Of a stretch of 64,000 nucleotides of DNA, positions 9,837 to 20,499 are shown piece by piece. Position numbers and translations under genes: made by a program. How positions within the stretch are numbered: the first letter of the stretch is position 1; each line of letters starts with the position of its first letter. This DNA comes from Azolla caroliniana. Taxonomy: Eukaryota; Polypodiophyta. The stretch covers positions 1,116,001 through 1,180,000 of the forward strand of contig JBHGNT010000007.1 in NCBI GenBank assembly GCA_043228905.1. Reading direction: 5' to 3'. A model generated the notes under the pieces. The model saw nothing but the letters and a program-made list of their open reading frames with translations, did no database searches and had not been told where the DNA came from.

Positions 9837-10340
9837 TGACGTTCAAATCGTTGTCGGCCACAACCGGTTGTACGTGTGCGGAATAATAATCAATCTAATG
9901 GAAGGGAAAAACAGAATACAGAAACTGAGAATGAAACAAATTTTAACATGGAAACCCGAACTGGGAAAAAAACCACGTGGAGTCCACAAACTCCGAAACA
10001 GAACACTATGAGAGAAAGGAATACAATCAGAGATCTCAGAGGCAACGACCTTGAGATCCTACTTCGCCAACATGCAGCTATGGAGCTCACTCGCTTCCAC
10101 TCTCACTCGTTCACTCTCACAGTTACAAAGGCCACGACCTCGACAATAGTAACTTTACAATAATACACACAACTAACATGATTGCCCTAAGTACTTATAT
10201 ACCAATGTAACCTTTTGAATATTTACAAGTTTAGCCCTTCCGTGTTGCTAACTCCACGATTTCCGGTTTCGGCCTCGGCCGAGTTGCTCATCAACACAGT
10301 TCTTCTCACTTCCCATCCGGAGGGACTTGTTTTCCTAACA
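9837..10340 (-). repeat. Copia LTR
   Basis: 504 bp, TGACGTTC...TCCTAACA. The left side abuts the primer site and the right side a polypurine tract (AAGTGAAGGGGGAGTT on the minus strand), so this LTR has 5' internal sequence on one side and 3' internal sequence on the other, as in tandem copies sharing one LTR. Confidence 0.7.
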
Positions 10341-10574
10341 AACTCCCCCTTCACTTCGGCATGGGATGTCTTACGGGTGGAGCGACGAAGCTTTTCATTT
10401 GCAGAGACGAGAGCTTTCTTAGCTCCGATTGGTACATCGAAGCCGCCGAACTCACTGTCGAGTGAGGGAGTCGATTCATCTTTGTCGATGCGATCGTCTT
10501 CGTAATCCAGAACGCGAGTCGAAGTAGATTTTGGATACCGTCTGAAACCGACCCGACTTGAGCTTGAGGGGGCG
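10341..10574. other. Copia 3' internal remnants between two LTRs
   Basis: On the minus strand an open frame (LRRSTRKTSHAEVKGEF) runs through the polypurine tract into the LTR at 10340. On the plus strand the right end reads RLELEGAC and a stop at the start of the next LTR, almost the same ending as the copia at 13286 (VELEGEC). The piece is therefore a junction of two oppositely oriented copia 3' ends. Confidence 0.5.
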
Positions 10575-10871
10575 TGTTGAGAATCAAGCTCAACTTGGTC
10601 TAGTGTGTGAACTCACCTTGAGAGTGAATAGACACTCCAATGGTCAAGAGTCACCATTATGTCACCTCTTTGTATTCTAGTATTTAGTATGAGTCATAGA
10701 ATCATATTCTATGACACATAACTTATGAGTTTTCACATTCCCCATGCTCCATGAGTCTTGTAGTTAATGAAGAGAGAGGGAGACTATATAAAGCACCCTC
10801 CTCCCACCTTGTATGGTAGTTGAGTCTTTCTCCTTTGTTAATACAATCTACCTTGCGTATACTCTATGTCT

Positions 10872-10924
<53 letters not shown>

Positions 10925-11100
10925 CACACACAGTTCACACCTATTCCGCTACACAAGAATCATACCTTCCAAGTTGATCTCTCCCCCATGTCGAGATTCT
11001 ACCCAAGTCTGAGGTTTAGCTCGTCAGTTTGTCTCTTTGTTGCCTCATCGGCTAAATAACATCCATTCCCCAATGTTCTTCTGTGTACTCACAGATCAAT
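10575..11100 (+). repeat. Copia LTR, plus strand (right border uncertain)
   Basis: Begins TGTTGAGAATCAAGC right after a polypurine tract (CTTGAGGGGGCG). TATATAAAG lies at about 10783. A (CT)n run of about 50 bp at 10870-10921 follows the presumed transcription start. I could not find the right border or a primer site. Confidence 0.5.
10868..10921 (+). repeat. (CT)n microsatellite
   Basis: Uninterrupted CT dinucleotides inside the presumed LTR leader. Confidence 0.95.
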
Positions 11101-11139
11101 CAGGTATGCCAAAAGTGTTATCGGATTAGGATAACACGG

Positions 11140-11602
11140 TGTCGGATCTCCGGTCCTTTGGCGATTCGACTCAGGGTCTTGTGGTCAGGGATAGAGCGGA
11201 GTTCACTTCCCTTCGAACTAGTTCAATGAGAATCGAAACTGAGACTGTGCGATTGTGGAGATGACAAGCCAGTCACAACCGACTATATACACGTAATACG
11301 CAGACGTGAACTCAACACAAATGAAGGACAACACAGTGCTCAGAGTATTGGAGACAAACAAAATTCTATTAAACAAAGAGTGATATATAGTTCTTCGATC
11401 ATCATTTACAAGCTTTCCATGGCCCTTTATATAGGCTCATGGACGGTTACGTCTGCGCGTGAACTATTACATCCATTCAATATCTTTTCTATTTTTGCGA
11501 TTATCGATTTATGCATAATAATTACTCGGCCCTACGCATTCCCTTTACTCTTTCTAACCGGCCTCCATCCTTTCTACACTTGGTCGTCCGACCCGGCCAA
11601 CA
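11140..11602 (-). repeat. Probable LTR, minus strand
   Basis: TGTCGGATCTCC...GGCCAACA, 463 bp, with a minus-strand TATATAAAG near 11436-11428. I see no matching target duplication, so the borders are provisional. Confidence 0.4.
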
Positions 11603-12896
11603 GAATTGTCTTTATCCTACACTATACAAACCACTTGCAATGTTTTTGAGCAGAACCTGTTTTAACAGCAATCCATGTAATCTATCACCGAACATAGCCA
11701 TAGGCCTAAAAGTGGCACAAGAGTTGCGGACAAGTAAGACACCTCATTATGATCATCTTAAAGTCTTTGGATGTGAAGCATATGTACATATGCCAAAACA
11801 ACTAAGGAAGAAATTGGACTATAAATGTAGAAAATGTAGAAAATTCACCAAGTCCCTAAACTGCCATCAATTCCATAACCAAGGAAATTTTTCCTTTGGT
11901 TATGGAATTGATGGTAGTTTGGATATCAGTTATGGGATCCTAACACACGTACTATACTGAGAAGTAGTGATTGCGCTTTTAATGAGAATAAAATGCATAA
12001 ACAGCCCATAAAGGAGGTAGAAGTGAGAAAGGTCATATATTAAAGGATATTGTACGTTCCATTAATGTAAAACAAGAAAATTCTACTGATGTAGATGCTT
12101 TTAAATGTGCTCAACCATGTAAAACTAATGTTGGTTCACAAAATGATGCCCAAAATAATGATGCTCATCATGATTATGTGTAGAATGATGATGTTCGGCA
12201 TGATTATGCTCATAATGATGATGCTCAAAATTATGTTTCCCATACACAACTTTACAATATTTAGGTTCAGAAATCATTAAGGAGATCTACTTGTGTCTCC
12301 AAACCACCTGGTAGATTTGTTGATTATGCAATGCTATCAAATGTCGGTGAGCCTTCATGTTACCAAGAAGCCATATAAGTTCCACAATCATGCTAACTGG
12401 AAACAAGCAATGGATATTGATTTGGATAGTATCCATAAGAATGGAACTTGGGATTTAGGTCCCTTGCCCAAAGGTAGGAAAGCATTACCGTGTAAATGGG
12501 TGTATAACTACAAATACACATTCGATAGTGCTCTTCGTAAATATAAATCTCGTACTATGGTAAAAGGCCTTAAACAAGGAGTCGATTTTGATGAAATCTT
12601 CTATCTAGTAGTCAAGATGACTACGTTACACATGATGCTTGCATTGGTTGCCAAAAAGGATCTTGATTTATTTCAAATGGATGTAAAAACTTTTTTTTTT
12701 GCATGGAGATCTCGATGAGAAGATTTGTATGGAGCAATTAAAGGGTTATGAAGTTCATGGGGAAATGCCTTTGGTATGTAAACTCCAAAAAAGTTTATAT
12801 GGTCTTATGCAATCTCCTCAAAAGTGGTATCGAATATCGTTGGACCGCCATATGAGGTCCCAAAGTTATGATAGGAGCAATGAAGACTCGCACTTA
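11603..12896 (+). pseudogene. Copia relic, plus strand: integrase end and RT N-terminal part
   Basis: 11690-11940 gives YDHLKVFGCEAYVHMPKQLRKKLD and YGIDGS, the conserved integrase C-terminal stretch of copia. 12260-12300 gives LRRSTC, then the RT region follows: WKQAMDIDLDSI, GTWDL, KWVYNYKY, FQMDVKT and HGDLDEKICMEQLKGYE. Frameshifts occur near 12290 and at a T10 run near 12690. Interrupted at 12896 by the minus-strand copia, it resumes at 19634 with DYSYLILILHIDAMLI, which lines up with the YVDD region but lacks both Asp, then MKNLGNTKHILGV. Confidence 0.8.
11864..11914. repeat. Perfect-looking hairpin inside integrase relic
   Basis: CCATCAATTCCATAACC faces its reverse complement GGTTATGGAATTGATGG with arms of about 24 bp, one bulged T and a loop of only a few bases. 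The arms extend outward with mismatches. The left arm is an inverted copy of the native integrase coding sequence on the right. Confidence 0.85.
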
Positions 12897-13291
12897 TGTA
12901 GAAAGTAGCGTGCGGAAGCAAGTATGAAGACCGAACAGAAGGAAGGAAACTCAGGTTCAATGGAGAGCTTAAGTTTACACGGTATACACGGGAGAGATAG
13001 AGAGAGTGAGAGAGAAGACACAAAAAACTATATTCAATAATAATACTCAGTCTGTACATAAGACGTGCTCAGTGAACACTTTTATACAAGTCCTAGAAGG
13101 ACTGACCGAAGTACTGACAGTACTTCAATGCTCATCAAGAGCTCCTACACTAACTCCCAAATATATTCCTTACGGAATATCTTTCCTAACGACCTCCCGG
13201 TTTACGCACTCGGCCTAACCGATCTGTCCCAACCGATCCGGTCCTCGGCTTCTTCAGCCGATCCGGCCGATGTTGAGCTTGTCTCTCAACA
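12897..13291 (-). repeat. 3' LTR of complete copia
   Basis: 395 bp, TGTAGAAAG...CTCTCAACA. A minus-strand TATAAAAG lies near 13086. It lacks one copy of a 25-bp unit (GGTCCTCGGCTTCTTC...) that the other LTR carries twice. Confidence 0.92.
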
Positions 13292-14095
13292 CTCCCCCTC
13301 AAGCTCAACTCGAGGCTCTTCGGGATCCTCGGGCTCACAGCTCCGGTTCCTCTTGGCTTCACGCCTCGCTTGCACTCCTCGACCTGTTCGACTCCGCGCG
13401 CTTTGACCCTTCCGGTCGGCTTGTCTGCTCATGTGGCCCTTATCAGCTCTTCTGTTGTTGCGGTGTCGACGCTTCTTCTGCTTGGGCCTCGGTTGATACA
13501 ACGTGTCTGAATCAAACATCCGAACCGACTCGGCTACCTCCGATCGGTTTTCTCTCTCGTCCGAGTTGGCTGTCTCCAACTCGTCTTCGGTCTTCTCGCC
13601 CTCGATGGCGTTATCTTCCCCATGCATGGTTGGCTTCGGCTCTCTCCTTTGGTTGCTCCCCTTCTGTCCGCTTCCGGACTTTTCCACGGGTCCGCCCTCG
13701 GCTTCTTCAGCCGATCCGAAGTCGGTGTTGTGGCCTCCGCTCCTTTCCTGCTGCTTTGCTTGGTCGTTCGGGACTGTTCTCCCCCTCAAGTTTGGCACGT
13801 CGAGGTGACGCAATCCGAGCGCACCGGAGAATTGTTGCAACTTGTCCAAACCAAGAGGCTTTGTGAAGATGTCGGCAGTCTGTCGATCCGTCAGCACGTA
13901 CTGAAGTTCGACTTCACCGGAAAAGACACGCTCACGGACGAAATGGTAGTGCACCTCAATGTGCTTGGTCCGTGCGTGGAAAACGGGGTTTTTCGTGAGC
14001 TGGATGCAGCTGAGGTTGTCGCAGTAGATCGTCATCTGATCTGACACCTCCTCTTGCAGGTCCTTAAGTAGCCGCTTCAACCATATGGCTTGCAT
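13286..14095 (-). pseudogene. Copia RNase H with long basic C-terminal tail
   Basis: 269 codons. The first 98 or so are the RNase H end: IYCDNLSCIQLTKNPVFHARTKHIEVHYHFVRE and ADIFTKPL, closing with LRHLDVPNLRG, where copia polyproteins usually stop. Here the frame stays open for about 170 more residues: first acidic (EEAEGG, EGEKTEDELE), then strongly basic (KQKKRRHRNNRRADKG, RSRTGRGVQARREAKR). The last residues, ELEGE, are encoded by the polypurine tract and the stop lies 4-6 bases inside the LTR. I do not recognise the tail. It could be an extra ORF fused by loss of a stop, or a nucleic-acid-binding extension. Confidence 0.8.
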
Positions 14096-14265
14096 GTCGC
14101 GACGGCCGCTCCTCGGTACTCAGCTTCGGTGCTCGACAGTGCAACTGTCGGCTACTTCTTACTGCTCCATGCGATCGCGGCACTCCCGAGGGAGAACGCG
14201 TATCCGGACGTGGATCGGCAATCGACGGCGTTGCCAGCCCAATCAGCATCGGTGTAGCCGACTAA

Positions 14266-14484
14266 CTACGCAGCTGCACCGGTCCGATATAGCAGTCCTC
14301 GGTCCTTAGTGCCACTTATATACCGTAGTAAGCGTTGCGCACACTGAAGGTGTTCCTCGGTAGGTCGCGCCATGAACTGACTGATCATGCCGACCGGATA
14401 ACTGAGGTCGGGTCGGGTGATGGTCAAGTATATGAGGCTTCCGACAATTTGTCGGAACCTCGTCGGGTCGCATACCTTTCCCGT
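14266..14484 (-). pseudogene. Copia RT-RNase H junction
   Basis: FRQIVGSLIYLTITRPDLSYPVGMISQFMARPTEEH is the highly conserved stretch after the copia RT. It joins in frame with the segment ending at 15548 when solo LTR B and one CCGT are discounted. A frame break near 14260 separates it from the RNase H. Confidence 0.88.
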
Positions 14485-15543
14485 TGTCGTGAAGATTTTC
14501 GGCAATAGTGTGAAAATCCCATAAAACGTACAAAATCGAGTATAAATCACATAATACAATAATTGTGAAGATAACATTTTAAATAAATTTAATATCTAAG
14601 TACAAAATGATGGAGGTTTCGAATGCACTTTATTACACGAGAAACGGACAACTAAATGTCAAGATATGAGGGTATAAAGTTTGTGAAAGGAAAAGAGAAA
14701 ATTGTGAGATATCCCACATAGGCACGACAAATACGGCTCTCATCATATATAAGATGGAGCAAAAGATATTATCTTTGTGTCTATGTGTGGAGCATAGAGA
14801 GTTCAAGGTAACTTGAACTAAGAGTGGAGGTGGGCTAGCTACTCGTAAAGGGTTTTGGCCAACCAAAACCGGACCGGCGATGAAGCCGGTGATCCGGCGG
14901 CAATCTAGCGACGGTGATCCGACGACATCCGGCGACGCACCGGTATCTGACAAACCGGCGTCCGGCGACTAGATAAATAAATATATAAATATTATACACA
15001 TATACATATACAAGGAGGGCAAGGAAGGATTCGAACCTTGCACCTCCAAGTTAGGAATCAATTGGCTTACCATTAAGCCATGCTATTTAGTTGAAATTAT
15101 ATTTCTATCATTTACTTTTACATGTAAATTCTCATACATGAGAGCTAAAATGAGTGACATGGTTATCATGCACCACATGTAATACATAAGCGCCAAATGG
15201 CAAACATGCAATTTATGCATGTCTTGTACCCTCACATGCATCATATGCATGAGAGCATCTATAAAAGAAGGAAGGGGGAGGAAAAAAAAACATTTTTGTT
15301 ATGAAATTAAGAAGAAGAAATTCGTTATCAAATTGATCGTGTAACTTGTTTCTTAAATCTAAAGTTAAAAGTTCAATCAATCTCTCTCAATCGTTTAATC
15401 TCAACTTCTCTCTTTCCCAATCTATCTTAAGTACTTTCTCGCTAAAGCTTGCGCCAAAGCTTGTACCGACTTTGAATCCTTCCGGTCCAGAACCCCGGCG
15501 GTTCCGCCTCACGATCCGCGCGTAGTGACGGATCTTCACGACA
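14485..15543 (+). repeat. Solo LTR B (TGTCGT...ACGACA type)
   Basis: 1059 bp with 12-bp inverted ends (TGTCGTGAAGAT...ATCTTCACGACA) and a 4-bp target duplication CCGT at 14481-14484 and 15544-15547. It sits inside the copia RT region, whose frame is continuous across the site. TATAAAAG at 15260-15267 gives plus orientation. It contains an antisense tRNA-like unit. Its ends match the full-length Ty3 at 41698-48920 and solo LTR A. Confidence 0.92.
15020..15085 (-). other. tRNA-like A/B-box unit, antisense in solo LTR B
   Basis: Minus strand: A-box-like TGGCTTAATGGTAAGCC from 15080, B box GGTTCGAATCC from 15038, spacing about 42 nt. The B box matches the eukaryotic consensus. The acceptor stem is not convincing, so I do not call a tRNA gene. 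Confidence 0.55.
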
Positions 15544-16126
15544 CCGTATCGGGACGAAGCTTGACGGTTCTATCCAGAGGAGTCGAGACTGACTTACAGT
15601 CGGCCATCCCGAATTTGAAGAGCATACTCAGCACGTAGTGACATTGGCTGATCAATATGCCTTCGGGGGTACGGATCACTTCGATCCCGAGGAAGTAATG
15701 AAGGTCCCCCAGATCCTTCATGTCGAATGATGCCGCAAGCTGGAGCTTCACGCGGTCGATTTCACGTAGGTCGGCGCCGGTGATGACCAAGTCATCAACA
15801 TATAGTAAAATACTAACCGGTCCGAGTCGACCTTTCCGGATGAACAGGGAAGAGTCCGATTTTGACGTGACGAAGCCCATTCGACGCAGTTGTTGCGTGT
15901 TCTTCGCGTTTCATGCACGCGGGGCTTGCTTCAGTCTGTAAAGGGACTTCTTCAGTCGGCATACTGCCGAGGAGTTTGTTCCGGAGTGAAAACCGGGGGG
16001 TTGTACCATGTACACCTGTTCCTCAAGGTCACCTTGCAGGAACGCATTCTTTACATCCATCTGATGTAAGTGCCACCCCTTCGCCGCAGCTACTGCCAGC
16101 AAAACACGGACGGTCGTCATTTTCAC
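15536..16126 (-). pseudogene. Copia reverse transcriptase
   Basis: 16126-15911 encodes [21 protein letters not shown], with the first catalytic Asp, to [14 protein letters not shown]. After a short break 15880-15536 continues with ILLYVDDLVITGAD, the intact YVDD site, and DMKDLGDLHYFLGIEV. The frame runs into solo LTR B at 15543 and resumes at 14480. Confidence 0.92.
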
Positions 16127-16165
16127 GACCGGCGCAAACGTGTCATCGTAGTCAATGCCGTGTTT

Positions 16166-17389
16166 CTATGCATAGCCCTTTGCCACTAGCCGAGCCTTGT
16201 ACCGGTTGACCGAGCCATCGGTGTTGTACTTGACTTTGTACACCCACCTACACCCGATCGGCTTCACACCTCTTGGTGCGTCAACCAGGTCCCAGGTCTC
16301 GTTCTCCGCCAATGCGTGCATCACTTCCTCCATCGCGGCAAGCCAATTCACGTTTTTAGCCGCTTCTGCGTAACTCTCCGGCTCACGCACTTCCGCTACA
16401 CGGGTCATGTATGCATAATGATGCGCCATGTACTCGTTGTATCCAAACCACAAAACAGAATTCTTCTGGCGGGTAGATCGGCGTAATCTCACATTAGCCG
16501 ATGTCGAGGCTTTCTCGGTCGACATGGTCTTTACCTTTAAAGACCCGTCACCGGTTCCCTCGGAGTCGGACTCGCATCGGTCTGACTCGTTCCTATCCAT
16601 GCCGGAATCCGACACCTTCTTCTTCCCTTTCTCTTTGCGCGTAAGCCGTCTCCTCGGCTTCCTGCGCGGGGAATGCACGGCTGAGTCTCCACTACTCGCC
16701 GGCTCTTCATCGGACTGGTCGTAACGACTCAGTCGTCCAATCGGTCCACTTAACCGGAGTGAAATCGGACTCTCTTCACGGGTCTCGATTTCAGGCTCAT
16801 CCGGAGGCATCTCGGCCTCGCTGACCTCATCGTCAGAGCTCGGATTGGAGTCAGGGTTCGTAGTTGGGGGCTGGTACCAGGACGCAGACTCGTCAAACAC
16901 AACGTCGCGACTAACACGCGCTTGTTTGGTGCGAGGGTTATAGCACTTATAACCCTTCTGCTCGTTCGAGTAACTGACCAAGATGCATTTCTCGGCCTTT
17001 GCATCCAACTTCCTCCTTTTCTCCTTCAGTACATGCACATACGCAATGCTACAGAACACCCTCAAGTGTCGCAAGTTCGGCTTCGTTCCGAAATATAGCT
17101 CGTGCGCTGACACTTTGTCTTTGATCCGGTTCTGGATGTATACCGCGGTCCTTACCGCCTCGGCCCAATAGAACTTGGGCAAGCTCTTCTCCTCCAGCAT
17201 TGCCCGTGCCGCTTCCACAACTGACCCATTCTTCCTCTCGGCCACGTCGTTCTGCTCTGGCATGTATCTACAACTGAATTCGTGCCGAATTCCCATTTGT
17301 TGTAGATAACCGTTGAATTGACCGGAAAAGTACTCTTTTCCGCCATCCGACCGCAGGCACTTGATCTTTCGTCCCGTTTCCGTTTCCAC
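16166..17389 (-). pseudogene. Copia integrase core and start of RT
   Basis: 407 codons. LRSDGGKEYFSGQF gives the second integrase Asp and PEQNDVAERKN the Glu. The copia-specific HLRVFCSIAYVHV...KLDAKAEKCILVSY stretch follows, then a charged linker (LRRSTRQKNSV), then the RT start WLAAMEEVMHALAENETWDLVDAP and KARLVAKGYA. It ends at a stop where the family normally has QREGIDY. Confidence 0.9.
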
Positions 17390-17527
17390 GAACCCTTTGA
17401 GGTCCCGGAAACAGTCGAAGACTTCGCTCTTCCTCTCAATGAGGTAGATCCACGTGTGTTGCGTGTGGTCATCGATGAAGGAGACGAAATATCGGCTCCC
17501 GCCAAGACTAACGTTTTGTGTCGGCCC

Positions 17528-18133
17528 TCACACATCGGAGTGTATAAGGTCGAGCTTGTTCCGGCTCCGGTTTCGCTCGTTGGGGAAGGGAAGTTGGTGT
17601 TGCTTCCCGATCTTGCAGGCTTCACAAATTTGTGCCTTTCGGCCACTAAATTTGGGCAATCCGAACACTACCTGTTTCAATTGCAGATCCTGAAGCCGCT
17701 GGTGGTTGACGTGGCCTATCCGCTTGTGCCACAAGTTGATGTCCGACTCGGATTTTTGTCCCTTCGCGAACATTGCGGTGCCGCCGTCAATGGAGTCGAG
17801 GATGAACATCCTCCCGTCTCTGCGCCCTTGCGCAATCACACGGCCTTCTTCCTCAATGAAGCACCCGAGGTGTGTGAACCGAACCTCCATCCCTTGGTCG
17901 ACGATCTGCCCGACCGAGACCAAGTTTTTCGTGATTGTCGGGACGTGCAGCACGTTCATGAGTTTCCCTTTCTGCCCGACATGGCTAAGGGGAACTTCTC
18001 CGACATTCGCAATCGGATGCGGAGTGTCGTCTCCAATTGCGACTACTCCAGGTTGTATCGGTTTTTCAAGGTACGAGAACCACTCCTTACGGCTCGTCAT
18101 GTGGTTTGACGCGCCGGAGTCTACATACCACAC
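17528..18133 (-). pseudogene. Copia protease and integrase zinc finger
   Basis: Opens with VWYVDSGASNHMT, an intact DSGAS aspartic protease site, then the protease fold. The pre-integrase region follows with LWHKRIGHVNHQRL...CEACKIGKQHQLPF, the HHCC finger. LDLIHSDV at the end carries the first integrase Asp. The frame breaks near 17528 and continues at 17389. Confidence 0.9.
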
Positions 18134-18493
18134 CTCGTCCGATCTCGGGGTGGTCTATTTCATTGAGTTTGCTTCGTGTCTCGTCACGAAGGCAGTCCCT
18201 TCTCCGGCTCTCCCGGAGTCTTCGGCGTAGTGTGTTCGCTGCCGATTTCCCTTGTCGGTATGTCTGGAGCCGTTCCCGGAACCAGTTCTCTCCGAATCGG
18301 CGCGCTTCTTCCAGCACTCACTTTCCATGTGGCCTTTCTTGCCACAGTACTAGCACTCCGCGATGGACTTCCCTTGCCGGTTCTCATCGCTTCGACTCCC
18401 CCTGTTTCCGAAGGGTCCGGAGTTTCTGTCGGCATCACTTCGGTGCCTTCTTCCCTGATCTCGTCGGCCACCTCCATTGCGCGCCGACTCGCC

Positions 18494-19141
18494 TCATCCT
18501 CCACGTCCACGAGGCCTATCTCCCTCCGTGTACAGCATTCTGTTGTCGGTGTGCATGCTTGTAGACGCACCCGCGTGGTTCTCCTCTACCAGGAGCATCG
18601 ACTGTAAGTTGAAAAAGGACGGCGTATTCTCTCGGGTACACACAGTCGTTCGGAACGCTCCGAACTTCGACGCCAAACCTCTGAGACAGATTTGGACCAT
18701 CTCGCTCTCCTCGATGTTCACCTCTATGGAGGCGAGGGAGTCGCAGATATCCTTGATCTTTGAGGTATAGTCCGCCACCGACAAGTTGCGTTGTCGTAGG
18801 TTGCTCAACTCCTGTCGGAGCTGAAGCTTCCTGGCTGTGGTGCTCGCGGCGAAAATCTTCTTCAGATTTTCCCACGCACCCTTCGGCATCTTTGCATCCC
18901 GAACATAGCTCAATAGTTGTTCGCCCACACACGACACGAAGCAGTATAATACCCTGCTTGCCGATTGCTCCCATGACGGAAAGTCTCTGTGTGTCGATTC
19001 GGGTGCCGCGTCATTAGCTCCTTCGACATAACTCCAGTAGCCGTGCCCGAGCAGGTACTGGTGCATCTTGTAGGACCAAGACGCGTAGTTGGTTCTGTCG
19101 AGCTTCTCCATTGGAAGCAAGCTCGCCATGCCTCTATCCAT
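18494..19141 (-). pseudogene. Copia gag (complete copia)
   Basis: 215 codons from the ATG at 19141. MEKLDRTNYASWSYKMHQYLLGHGYW is a typical copia capsid opening, followed by LKKIF, the LRQELSNLRQ helix, and VADYTSKIKDICDSLASI. After a premature stop the zinc knuckle (YCGKKGHMESECWKK) continues at about 18350-18300 in another frame. The product would form the virus-like particle shell. Confidence 0.9.
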
Positions 19142-19201
19142 CGTTCTTCTTGTTCTTCTTCATCAAGCTGTGTCGGCTGCAGAGAGGTTCTCAACCCTCG
19201 C

Positions 19202-19213
19202 GCTCTCATACCA
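19202..19213 (-). other. Primer-binding site of complete copia
   Basis: TGGTATGAGAGC on the minus strand, directly next to the LTR. One base (G for C at position 7) differs from the initiator-Met tRNA site at 9833-9822. Confidence 0.85.
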
Positions 19214-19633
19214 TGTAGAAAGTAGCGTGTGGAAGCAAGTATGAAGACCGAACAGAAGGAAGGAAACTCAGGTTCAATGGAGAGCTTAAGCTTACACGGT
19301 ATACGCGGGAGAGACAGAGAGAGTGAGAGAGAAGACACAAAAAACTATATTCAATAATAATACTCAGTCTGTACATAAGACGTGCTCAGTGAACACTTTT
19401 ATACAAGTCCTAGAAGGACTGACCAAAGTACTGACAGTACTTCAATGCTCATCAAGAGCTCCGACACTAACTCCCAAATATATTCCTTACGGAATATCTT
19501 TCCTAACGACCTCCCGGTTTACGCACTCGGCCTAACCGATCTGTCCCAACCGATCCGGTCCTCGGCTTCTTCAGCCGATCTGGTCCTCGGCTTCTTCAAC
19601 CGATCCGGCCGATGTTGAGCTTGTCTCTCAACA
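19214..19633 (-). repeat. 5' LTR of complete copia
   Basis: 420 bp. The 25-bp length excess over the other LTR is one extra copy of the GGTCCTCGGCTTCTTC-containing unit at about 19556-19605. Otherwise about 98 percent identical by eye. Confidence 0.92.
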
Positions 19634-19777
19634 ACTTATATATGAAGAAATGTATAGATTACTCATATCTGATTTTGATACTCCATATAGATGCCATGCT
19701 CATCACCATTAAGAACAAGGATGAATTAAACTTCTCGACATGAAAAATTTGGGAAACACAAAACACATCCTTGGTGT
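19634..19777 (+). pseudogene. Copia relic continued (RT catalytic region)
   Basis: Continuation of the relic at 11603-12896 after the inserted copia: MKKCIDYSYLILILHIDAMLI corresponds to the YVDD region but has HIDA, so it is catalytically dead. MKNLGNTKHILGV follows, then the frame stops where a new LTR-like sequence starts at 19778. Confidence 0.75.
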
Positions 19778-20052
19778 TAGAGCTAGATCCTAACGTAAGC
19801 ATATGATAAGGAAATAATGGATAAATAGATACAAAGGAGAGAGAGAAAGAAGGGTGTCGATCCACCCGACCACCCCCAAGCCAAGGGATCGAGACGGACT
19901 CAAGCCGCAATCGGCATCCCATACCACCGCCATGACATCAAGTCGTACCTGGTACTAGCGCGCACGCTACAAGAGTTGATCCACCACAAGGACAAAGTCT
20001 CGACATAGTCAAGAGATGTCAAATGATGGTAGCTAAGCCTCATATTTATAGC
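19778..20052 (-). repeat. Probable LTR fragment
   Basis: Begins TGTTAGAGCTAGATCC exactly where the copia RT homology ends and contains a minus-strand TATAAATA near 20050. It is cut by chromovirus 2 at 20053, and I do not see its other half, so the call is tentative. Confidence 0.35.
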
Positions 20053-20133
20053 TGTCGGGAATAGTACTGAGACAGAGAGGAGATTAGTATTAAGAGATGA
20101 AGATTAGTACTAAGAGGAAAAGAGGGTGTAGAA

Positions 20134-20186
<53 letters not shown>

Positions 20187-20481
20187 GACAAAAGATATAT
20201 TATGTAGAAAGAATATACAAGGATAGCTAGGAGGCTTAAGACTAGCGTTGAACCGATTTGGTTCGAAATAATGCCTTGTGCCTCCTTATATAGTGTTTTC
20301 AGGAGTACTCCTGAAGTTTCTAGAATGTTCTAGAGAAATCTAGAATATACATCAATTTTCTATAGTGAAATAATAAATGAAAATAATATAGACTTTCGTA
20401 TTACAATATATAGTCTAATGGCAAGGGCTTTGCCCATGTAACATAAGGTCATGGGTTCCAATCTTGTTGAATATCATGACA
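20053..20481 (-). repeat. 3' LTR of chromovirus 2
   Basis: 429 bp, TGTCGGGAATAG...ATATCATGACA, with a (GA)n run at about 20140-20181 and a tRNA-like unit (A box 20411, B box 20454) in antisense to the element, as in chromovirus 1. Confidence 0.88.
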
Positions 20482-20499
20482 CTATCCCCCCTTTAAAAC

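Larger units (their letters stand above)
12897..19633 (-). mobile_element. Complete copia element (minus strand)
   Basis: LTRs at 12897-13291 and 19214-19633, primer site at 19213-19202, polypurine tract beside 13292, and a perfect 5-bp target duplication ACTTA at 12892-12896 and 19634-19638. Coding order from the right: gag, zinc knuckle, protease, integrase, RT, RNase H, basic tail. The LTRs differ at about six positions plus one 25-bp insertion, so it is fairly young. It carries frame-breaking changes and solo LTR B in its RT/RNase H region. It inserted into the plus-strand copia relic. Confidence 0.92.

Noticed and set aside
13270-18607. Long plus-strand frames opposite the copia element
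   Set aside because: They are antisense to well-supported gag, protease, integrase and RT sequence and contain no domains of their own; the GC-rich coding strand explains their length.
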